Assembly (NCBI GenBank): GCA_036257595.1
Contig: DATAFF010000025.1
Span: 1 to 6,030 of the forward strand
Length of the DNA stretch: 6,030 nt
Direction of reading: 5' to 3'
DNA from: DATAFF01 sp036257595
GTDB taxonomy: Bacteria > Pseudomonadota > Alphaproteobacteria > Rhizobiales > Aestuariivirgaceae
Shown: in pieces, positions 1 to 4,988 of the stretch
Layout of the letters: each line of letters opens with the position of its first letter
How positions within the stretch are numbered: the stretch's first letter is position 1
Made by a program: the position numbers and the translations under genes
Notes under the pieces: model-generated
The model's database searches: none
Seen by the model: only the letters and a program-made list of their open reading frames with translations
Told to the model about the DNA's origin: nothing

Positions 1-2
1 CC

Positions 3-1448
3 GATACGGATGGCTTCACGAAGTTCACGGCGGAATGCAGGACCCTGGCAAGGGCGCTGGGAACCGGCGCATTGGACTTTCGGCGCAGCACGCATCTAAT
101 GAAGAGACCCGACTATCAGCGGACTCTCATTCAATGCGTCGGCGAAGCGCTCAACCATTCCATCATCGAAATCATCGATGTCGTCTCGGACGAATTGAAA
201 ACTCTTTTCCGTAATGAAGACTCTTTTGAATCAGGTGTGGCAACGCCGATTATCCAGGCTTTCGACGTCGCTCTCGAGCGGGGCGACGAGAAGGCACTCG
301 TTCGATTGGTGCCATTTTATTCGGCACTGGCGTGGGTGGCGTGGGCCGGGGGGCGTGAACACGCGACGCTCATTGCGAAGGTGGTAGAGTTTTGCCGAGA
401 GTTCCCCGCCCACGCCGGACATCCATACTCGCTTCTAGGGAGCGGAGCTCCGTGGCTTCTTCAGGAAATAATCCATGCCACGCTTGAGAGAGGAGACTGC
501 TCCGAAGCGGCCCGTCTGCTCGTCAATGCCAGGAAGAACGAAATTCCGATGACGAGGCAGCTCGTCGAGAAAGTCATCATTTCCCTTTGCACTGACGGTC
601 GCGATCCCAAGGCCGCGTGGAAGCTGTACAAGGCTCATGTTCTGGCGGGCGAGCAGCCTTCTGCTGAGTGCACACAAGTTCTTTTTCAAACTTTGGAGAA
701 GGATTGCCTTCTTCCGGGAGAAGGCCCCGAGGCGTCGCGGCAGCAGCGAACCATGCGGGAATGGGGATCGCGCTTCCTGGCATTTGCCGGTCGCGCAGCC
801 AAGAGGGAGAATTTCGCTCTCGTCTCACGCTATGTGGAGTTCATCACGATCCTCGCAATCAATGAGAAAGACCTTTTGGCTGATCTGGAGAGCCTGGCGG
901 TCACCTCTTTTCGCCGTTCGAGAGTCGGCGAGATTGTCCGGAAAAGGGCAGAAGCGTATCTCGAATCGGACGAGGTCGAGCGGCTTGCTGTTGCTACGGC
1001 GTGGCAGTCGGCCATGGCAGAAGCCCAAGCGTGGTTCAAAAAGCGAGAGCTGGCGTCTCAGGGATATGGGGAGCACGACTTTGCCTTCACACCAATCGAT
1101 AAAGACCAACGGGCAACGCACAATTCCTTTGCCGACTACAAAATGACAACCAAGCTGGCACAAGGCTGGGCGCTCAATCCTGATGACCCAGCCCTCACCC
1201 GGACGTTCAAGATCCTGTCCTATGTCATCGATCAGGCGCTGGACGCCACCAAGAAGAAATCGGTCAAGGGCAGGCAGCATGTCGCCGAGCTGATCAGGGC
1301 GATCAACGAGATGGTCCGTGCCGTGGATGAAAGCCCATCCGCGGAGGTTCGCAATCGAGGGAAGGCGCTGAGGGTCTTCCTTCATGATTCGAAGGAGCTG
1401 ACAAAGCTGATCGGATGGCCCTATGAGGCCGAACAGCCCGCCACCTGA
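3..1448 (+). CDS. Hypothetical helical protein with PPR-like repeats, 5' partial
   Basis: I do not recognise this protein. The frame is open from base 3, with no stop before the first usable start codon (TTG at 72). Neither that TTG nor the ATG at 99 has a good ribosome binding site, so the gene probably begins left of the window. The visible part ends at TGA 1446-1448. Numbered from the TTG, the 458 residues look almost wholly alpha-helical. Residues about 126-198 form two tandem repeats resembling the 35-residue pentatricopeptide (PPR) motif: a Gly, then Ala-Ala five residues on, then Leu, then a Pro. Gly141 and Gly176 are exactly 35 apart, and LERGD occurs at 68-72 and again at 138-142, 70 apart. 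The C-terminal half (about 330-458) is charged and helical with no motif I know. PPR and TPR repeats usually bind RNA or protein; any such role here is inference. Codon use is less GC-biased than in the neighbouring methyltransferase genes. Confidence 0.8.
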   Translation, partial: DTDGFTKFTAECRTLARALGTGALDFRRSTHLMKRPDYQRTLIQCVGEALNHSIIEIIDVVSDELKTLFRNEDSFESGVATPIIQAFDVALERGDEKALVRLVPFYSALAWVAWAGGREHATLIAKVVEFCREFPAHAGHPYSLLGSGAPWLLQEIIHATLERGDCSEAARLLVNARKNEIPMTRQLVEKVIISLCTDGRDPKAAWKLYKAHVLAGEQPSAECTQVLFQTLEKDCLLPGEGPEASRQQRTMREWGSRFLAFAGRAAKRENFALVSRYVEFITILAINEKDLLADLESLAVTSFRRSRVGEIVRKRAEAYLESDEVERLAVATAWQSAMAEAQAWFKKRELASQGYGEHDFAFTPIDKDQRATHNSFADYKMTTKLAQGWALNPDDPALTRTFKILSYVIDQALDATKKKSVKGRQHVAELIRAINEMVRAVDESPSAEVRNRGKALRVFLHDSKELTKLIGWPYEAEQPAT

Positions 1449-1451
1449 TCG

Positions 1452-2543
1452 TCAGCGGCGGAACAGGGCGGCGATCTCGATATGCGTCGTCCAGCGGAAC
1501 TGGTCGACGATGGTGAGGCTCGTCAGCTTAAAGCCGCCATCATGCAGGATGCCGGCGTCGCGGGCGAAGCTCCGGGCGTCGCATGAGATGGCGATGATGG
1601 AGCGCGGCCGGCTGCGGGCGAGCGCGCGGGCCTGCGCCTCGGCGCCCTGGCGCGGCGGGTCGAACACGACAGCATCGACCGCCTGAAGCTCCTGTTGGCC
1701 GAGCGGATGGCGAAAGAGATCGCGCGGCTGGGCGGCGACCGGCTTGAGCCCCGGCGTGGTGGCGGCGGCCTGCCTCAACGCCTGGATCGCCGTCGCATCG
1801 GCATCATGGGCGAGGACCGGCACGGTCTCGGCAAGTCTCAGGGCAAACGGGCCGACACCGCAGAACAGATCCGCCACGCGGCGGGCGCCGTCGCAGGCGG
1901 CGCTCACCCGGCGGGCGAGCTCGATCTCCCCTTGCTCGGTTGCCTGGAGAAAGGATTGGGGCGGCAGCGCCACGGCGGCGCGGCCCATGCGGACCACCGG
2001 CTGACGACGCAGCGCCAGCGGCTCGCCATCGAGGGTGAGCCGCGCAAGGTCGTGCCTGTCGGCCATCGCGGCGAGAGCGGAGCGCTGCTCGGGCGCGGGA
2101 TCGAGGCCGCGCAGATCGCAGTCGATGCCGGTGGCGGTTGCGGTGAGCTGGACATCGAGTGCCTTGAAGCGGCCGGCGGCCGATGCCAGCGCAGCGACGA
2201 TGGCCGGCGCCTCACGCAAGGCCGGGATCGCGACCGGGCAGGCGTCGATCGCGGCGATCCGGTGGCTGCGCGCCGCCATATAGCCGACCGCGAGGGTGCC
2301 GCTCTCGCGGCGCGCGTGAAGGGTGAGGCGGCGCCTCCCCTCGCCTTCGGCCGGCACATAGGCGATACCGTCGCCCGGCAACGGCACGCCGCGCGCCGAC
2401 ACGGCCTGCGCGACGCGCTCGATCTTCCAGCGGCGCGCCGCATCGTCGGAGACATGCTGCAGCTGGCAACCGCCGCAGGTGCCGTAATGCGGGCAGAAGG
2501 GCTCGGCGCCGGCAAGGTCGTCCGGCAGCGTCGTCGCGCTCAT
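1452..2543 (-). CDS. RlmD/RlmC-family 23S rRNA (uracil-5)-methyltransferase
   Basis: This is a class I SAM-dependent RNA methyltransferase predicted to form 5-methyluridine, probably in 23S rRNA. Four cysteines (17, 23, 26 and 102; motif CPHYGTCGGCQLQH) match the family's [4Fe-4S] ligands. The SAM-binding motif is VADLFCGVGPFALRLA (223-238). DPPR at 295-298, the catalytic cysteine Cys321 in ISCDARSFARD, and HIEIAAL with Glu356 as the likely general base complete the set. At 363 residues it begins almost at the Fe-S cluster and lacks the N-terminal TRAM domain of E. coli RlmD (433 aa). Its architecture is therefore like RlmC (375 aa), although the CGGCQLQH signature looks more like RlmD. The exact target uridine (U1939, U747 or another) cannot be read from sequence. 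The ATG overlaps the rlmJ stop codon (ATGA), so the two are almost certainly co-transcribed and translationally coupled. The family call is firm; the site specificity is not. Confidence 0.93.
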   Translation of the reverse strand: MSATTLPDDLAGAEPFCPHYGTCGGCQLQHVSDDAARRWKIERVAQAVSARGVPLPGDGIAYVPAEGEGRRRLTLHARRESGTLAVGYMAARSHRIAAIDACPVAIPALREAPAIVAALASAAGRFKALDVQLTATATGIDCDLRGLDPAPEQRSALAAMADRHDLARLTLDGEPLALRRQPVVRMGRAAVALPPQSFLQATEQGEIELARRVSAACDGARRVADLFCGVGPFALRLAETVPVLAHDADATAIQALRQAAATTPGLKPVAAQPRDLFRHPLGQQELQAVDAVVFDPPRQGAEAQARALARSRPRSIIAISCDARSFARDAGILHDGGFKLTSLTIVDQFRWTTHIEIAALFRR

Positions 2544-3418
2544 TGCGACAGCTCTTCGCCAGCGAGCACCGTGACCGCGGCGGTGGCGCCGTTACCCTGG
2601 CGCAGTCGCTCGACCAGTTCGGGAAGGAGATCGCGCAGGCTCTCGGCGAGGCGCCAGGGCGGGTTGACGAGCACGAGGCCCGAGCCGGCAAGGCCGCGCC
2701 CGGCGACCGGCCGGCGCACCGCCAGGGTGACATCGAGCAGCTTCGGCAGGGCGAGCGCGCGCAGCTTGCGCCGGAGCCTGGCCGACAACTCATCGCCGGT
2801 CATCGGGTACCACAGGGCGAAGACGCCGGTCGAGAAGCGGCGGTGACCCTCGGCCAGCATGGCAATGGCGCGCTCGGGGTCGTCGGTCGCCTCATAGGCA
2901 GGATCGATGAGGATGATGCCGCGCCGCTCGGTCGGCGGCAGCTGCGCCTTGGCAACGAGCGTGGCATCGAGGCTGGTGATTCTCACCCGGGCATCGCGGC
3001 GATATTCGGCAGCGAGGCGCGCGTGATCCTCGGGATGGAGCTCGTTGAGCGCCAGGCGGTCCTGCGGCCGCAGGCCAAGGCGGGCGATCTCGGGGGAACC
3101 CGGATAGCGGCGAAGCGCTGCGCCCTCCTGATTGACCGCGGCGACCGCGGCGCGCCAGGGGGCAAGCACCGCCTCGGCCGCCGGCGACAGCAGGCGGCCC
3201 TCGCCATTCGCGTCATAGAGCCGGCCGACGCCGTCGCGCCATTCGCCGGTGCGACTCGCGGCATCGCCTGCGAGATCATAGACGCCGATGCCGGCATGGG
3301 TGTCGAGGACGCGAAACGGCGCCTCCTTGGCCTTGAGGCGCTCGATCATGGCGGCGAGGACGACATGCTTCAGCACATCGGCATGGCCGCCGGCGTGGAA
3401 GGCATGGCGGTAGTTCAT
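2540..3418 (-). CDS. rlmJ: 23S rRNA (adenine-2030-N6)-methyltransferase RlmJ
   Basis: RlmJ methylates N6 of A2030 (E. coli numbering) in 23S rRNA in the cytoplasm. The N-terminal signature NYRHAFHAGGHADVLKH (2-18) is diagnostic of the family, including the conserved Tyr3, His5 and Lys17. Motif I is LDTHAGIGVYDL (38-49) and the catalytic motif IV region is LIDPAYE (170-176). The length of 292 aa fits the E. coli protein (280 aa). The second proline of the usual DPPY/F motif is alanine here (codon GCC at 2899-2897), which is unusual for this family. ATG 3418 is the start because it gives the family N-terminus and an in-frame TGA lies 9 nt upstream. The Shine-Dalgarno is weak. The gene is first in a two-gene unit with the RlmD/RlmC-like gene. 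An 18-bp palindrome lies 18-35 nt upstream of its start codon. Confidence 0.96.
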   Translation of the reverse strand: MNYRHAFHAGGHADVLKHVVLAAMIERLKAKEAPFRVLDTHAGIGVYDLAGDAASRTGEWRDGVGRLYDANGEGRLLSPAAEAVLAPWRAAVAAVNQEGAALRRYPGSPEIARLGLRPQDRLALNELHPEDHARLAAEYRRDARVRITSLDATLVAKAQLPPTERRGIILIDPAYEATDDPERAIAMLAEGHRRFSTGVFALWYPMTGDELSARLRRKLRALALPKLLDVTLAVRRPVAGRGLAGSGLVLVNPPWRLAESLRDLLPELVERLRQGNGATAAVTVLAGEELSQ

Positions 3419-3435
3419 GCCCCATCATTAGCAGA

Positions 3436-3453
3436 CTGTGCCGAACGGCACAG
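3436..3453. promoter_or_regulatory. Perfect 18-bp palindrome, CRP/FNR-type operator candidate
   Basis: The sequence CTGTGCCGAACGGCACAG is a perfect inverted repeat of 8 bp with a 2-nt centre. It fits the TGT-N10-ACA core bound by CRP/FNR-family regulators. A 17/18 copy lies at 4892-4909. It sits between rlmJ (minus) and the gene at 3517 (plus). A GGTAA starts 19 bp after the end of the palindrome, and TAAGCC (3474-3479) lies where a -10 element would be if the palindrome were centred near -41.5, the class II activator position. For rlmJ the site is too close to the start codon for activation and would fall in the leader or core promoter, where it could repress. The assignment to CRP/FNR rather than another dimeric regulator is inference. 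Confidence 0.65.
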
Positions 3454-3460
3454 GGGCGCG

Positions 3461-3520
3461 CCATGGTCTTTGGTAAGCCCGATCGGGTGAAGCATCACCA
3501 TTAGAGCGAGGAGACCATGG
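3461..3520 (+). repeat. Inverted repeat enclosing the leader and start codon of the 3517 gene
   Basis: CCATGGTCT (3461-3469) is the exact reverse complement of AGACCATGG (3512-3520), and the second arm contains the ATG at 3517. Two G-U pairs could extend the stem inward. The enclosed leader holds two more small palindromes: CCCGATCGGG (3478-3487) and GGTGA-AGCA-TCACC (3486-3499). If the transcript begins upstream of 3461, the stem would hide the start codon and part of the GAGGAG ribosome binding site (3508-3513). If transcription starts near 3486, as the operator geometry suggests, the left arm would not be in the RNA. Confidence 0.4.
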
Positions 3521-4032
3521 AGCGATACTCCAGTTTCAAAACAGCCGGTTCACCCATAAAGGCGCTTCCGAGCGACCGCGGCGAGGAGCGGAGCAGCAGC
3601 AGCGAGCGGTCCGCCGCGAAGGAGTTCGCCGAGCGGGTCGGCAGCACCTCATTGCCCACCTACGCTGAGCTCGAGCAGCAGTTCAAAAGCGAGCAGGCCG
3701 AGCAGACGTTCGCCAGCGAGGTCGAAAGCTGCAAGGAAATTGGAGTCCGCTTCCTTAGGGAGCCTGGTCCGGACGGCACCTATAGGATCGACACCGACTC
3801 TTTTGTCGATACTGTGCGGTCGCCCACGGGCGCGCTTCCCCGACTGGCCGGTGCGGCCCTCGCTGTCGATAGGCCCAAGACCGCTGCGGATGTCGTGCGA
3901 CTCATGAAGAGACTGAGCTTTCCCTATGAAGATAGAAATTATCCATTCTGGCGCCAGACTTACGATCACGTCATAGAAAAACTCGACTCGCAGACAGCGG
4001 CCGACCTGAAAAAAGAGTTGGGCATCAAATAG
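3517..4032 (+). CDS. Hypothetical protein, 171 aa, disordered N-terminus
   Basis: I do not recognise this protein. The start is ATG 3517, supported by GAGGAG at 3508-3513 (short spacing), and the stop is TAG 4030-4032. It has no signal peptide or membrane segment, so it is probably cytoplasmic. Residues about 10-45 are rich in Ser, Glu and Arg and look disordered (SSSSERSAAKE at 26-36). Residues 48-80 suggest a helix continuing into a strand (ELEQQF to GVRFLRE), followed by a short turn region (GPDGTYRIDTDSF, 84-96). A helical C-terminal part ends in AADLKKELGIK. It is a monocistronic unit with a terminator directly downstream and a palindromic operator candidate 64 bp upstream, the same arrangement as the gene at 4989. 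Codon use is less GC-biased than in rlmJ, so it may be lineage-specific. Confidence 0.85.
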   Translation: MERYSSFKTAGSPIKALPSDRGEERSSSSERSAAKEFAERVGSTSLPTYAELEQQFKSEQAEQTFASEVESCKEIGVRFLREPGPDGTYRIDTDSFVDTVRSPTGALPRLAGAALAVDRPKTAADVVRLMKRLSFPYEDRNYPFWRQTYDHVIEKLDSQTAADLKKELGIK

Positions 4033-4051
4033 CCCATCGGACTGCAAAAGC

Positions 4052-4080
4052 CGGAAGGCGGGGTGAGCCCCCGCCTTCCG
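4052..4080. terminator. Bidirectional intrinsic terminator
   Basis: CGGAAGGCGGGG (4052-4063) pairs perfectly with CCCCGCCTTCCG (4069-4080) around a 5-nt loop, giving a 12-bp GC-rich stem. On the minus strand it is followed by GCTTTTGC (complement of 4044-4051), a short U tract that ends the DUF1097 transcript. On the plus strand only a weak tail (CAAAGC) follows. It lies exactly between two convergent stop codons (4030-4032 and 4097-4095), so it probably serves both genes. Confidence 0.9.
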
Positions 4081-4094
4081 CAAAGCAACTCCGA

Positions 4095-4607
4095 TCAGGC
4101 GCGGGCGCGCGCTCCGTCGGTGATGGCCGTCGCGATCTTCTGCGACACATAGCCGAGCACGGCGCCGACCACCATCGACACGACGACGGTGGTGAAGGGG
4201 CCGGTGCCGAGACCGAAGTCCATGGCGTCGCCACCCTTCATCAGGCCATAGGCGGCCACGGCGGCATAGCCATAGACGGCGGCCGGAATGGAGGACAGGA
4301 GCGGGACCTGGGCGCCGAGGATCATCACCGCGACGGTCAGGCCAACCCACAGCCCGGCGCCCATGGCGCCGCCACCCATCTTGGCCACGAGCACCAGAGC
4401 CACGGTGGCGCAGATGGCGCCCCAGATATTGGCAGCGATCGTGTTCTTCAGGCCGGCCTCACCCCCGCCGGTGTGATAGAAGCAGGCCCAGGCGATGAAG
4501 GTCGCCCAGATCTGCAGACCAAAAGCGGCCAGCGGGCCGACATACAGCCATGTGGCGACGGCGCCAAGCACGCCGATCACGATGGCAAGTGCAGTGTTGA
4601 GATTCAT
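4095..4607 (-). CDS. DUF1097-family inner membrane protein
   Basis: This 170-residue, Gly/Ala-rich protein has about six predicted membrane helices at roughly 5-24, 26-44, 57-75, 82-100, 102-122 and 138-157. Composition and pattern, including W-A-T-F-I-A-W near 35-40, a Gly-rich GGGE turn at 47-50, and N60 with IWG at 61-63, match the DUF1097 family of small bacterial membrane proteins (E. coli YcdZ type). I know of no established biochemical function for this family. ATG 4607 is chosen over an upstream in-frame ATG at 4700 because a near-perfect AGGAGGA lies 4 nt before it and the protein then begins directly with its first membrane helix. The upstream 31 codons show no membrane or family character. 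It appears monocistronic, with its own leader and terminator. Confidence 0.88.
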   Translation of the reverse strand: MNLNTALAIVIGVLGAVATWLYVGPLAAFGLQIWATFIAWACFYHTGGGEAGLKNTIAANIWGAICATVALVLVAKMGGGAMGAGLWVGLTVAVMILGAQVPLLSSIPAAVYGYAAVAAYGLMKGGDAMDFGLGTGPFTTVVVSMVVGAVLGYVSQKIATAITDGARARA

Positions 4608-4611
4608 TCGT

Positions 4612-4618
4612 TCCTCCT
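4612..4618 (-). promoter_or_regulatory. Strong Shine-Dalgarno of the DUF1097 gene
   Basis: AGGAGGA on the minus strand ends 4 nt before ATG 4607 and decides the start. It sits in a run of short complementary elements: GGAAC (4634-4630), GTTCC (4623-4619) and GGAAC (4614-4610). These could form either an upstream hairpin or one that covers part of this site. Confidence 0.85.
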
Positions 4619-4751
4619 GGAACCTCGCTGTTCCAACTGCCCAAAGGCTGGCATCGATCAGGCCCGAGAGACACTTCTCCCGAGCACTCGAGGACGTCAC
4701 CTTGCTCTACGCATTTCCACCCCGAGGCGTCCCCGGACGCCATCGTGTTGC

Positions 4752-4757
4752 ATTATA
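4752..4757 (-). promoter_or_regulatory. Candidate -10 box for the DUF1097 gene
   Basis: The minus strand reads TATAAT here, a perfect -10 consensus. It would start a transcript near 4745 and leave a leader of about 138 nt before ATG 4607. No good -35 is found at 16-18 bp spacing (the best is TATATT), so an activator may be needed. TTGC (4748-4751) and GCAA (4761-4764) form a small inverted repeat around the box. Confidence 0.4.
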
Positions 4758-4891
4758 TCCGCAATTTCACAGTAAATATATGTGGATGAAGACCCCGAAT
4801 ACGGTCGATTCCCGCGAAATTAAGCAGTTATCCCCCAAAATCTCTCGCGAAAACGGTGCTTGCCATGTCGTTCGGCGGAAGTGATTCGCCC

Positions 4892-4909
4892 CTGTGACGA
4901 ACGGCACAG
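4892..4909. promoter_or_regulatory. Second copy of the CRP/FNR-type operator candidate
   Basis: CTGTGACGAACGGCACAG differs from the perfect palindrome at 3436-3453 in one base. Its TGTGA-N6-GCACA form is one base from the E. coli CRP consensus TGTGA-N6-TCACA. As in the first copy, GGTAA begins 19 bp after the last base (4928-4932). TAAAGC (4930-4935) falls at the -10 position expected if the site is centred at -41.5. The gene at 4989 starts 80 bp downstream. Confidence 0.65.
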
Positions 4910-4988
4910 GCCCCCTCCCGCGGATGCGGTAAAGCCTGGCCCGACGCGCATCCCATGGGGAAGCGCCAGCGAATGAGGGGGAGAAGAG

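Larger units (their letters stand above)
4608..4988. other. 381-bp intergenic region
   Basis: This divergent intergenic region lies between the DUF1097 gene (minus) and the gene at 4989 (plus). It contains the DUF1097 Shine-Dalgarno and leader, a TATAAT on the minus strand, a locally AT-rich patch around 4750-4860 that stands out in this GC-rich sequence, the second operator-like palindrome, and the ribosome binding site of the 4989 gene. Short ORFs cross it on both strands, but none has a credible start site or protein-like composition. I see no tRNA or known riboswitch. Confidence 0.7.

Noticed and set aside
1904..2793. Minus-strand ORFs at 2515-1904 and 2793-2212
   Set aside because: They are out-of-frame shadows of the methyltransferase genes, with Arg/Pro/Ser-rich random composition.
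3443..3476. EcfG general-stress (GGAAC-N16-17-GTT) or sigma54 (GG-N10-GC) promoter reading of the palindrome region
   Set aside because: Neither spacing nor bases fit in both copies. The GAAC is part of the symmetric palindrome centre, and GG-N10-GC fails at 3459-3460.
1695..3490. Long plus-strand ORFs at 1695-2846 and 2543-3490
   Set aside because: They are antisense to the two methyltransferase genes, whose family motifs are unmistakable. Their proteins are Arg/Gly/Ala-rich, as expected from the complement of high-GC coding sequence, with no ribosome binding site.
3649..4350. Minus-strand 233-codon ORF across the terminator
   Set aside because: It runs through the DUF1097 gene out of frame, the bidirectional terminator and the 3517 gene. 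A real gene would not span a 12-bp terminator between two convergent genes.
4608..4700. Upstream ATG at 4700 as the DUF1097 start
   Set aside because: The additional 31 residues have no family or membrane character, whereas AGGAGGA sits directly before ATG 4607.
4781..4836. DnaA-box-like words (TGTGGATGA and TTATCCCCC)
   Set aside because: They have one and two mismatches to the consensus and there is no cluster or origin gene context. Two weak matches do not support an origin.
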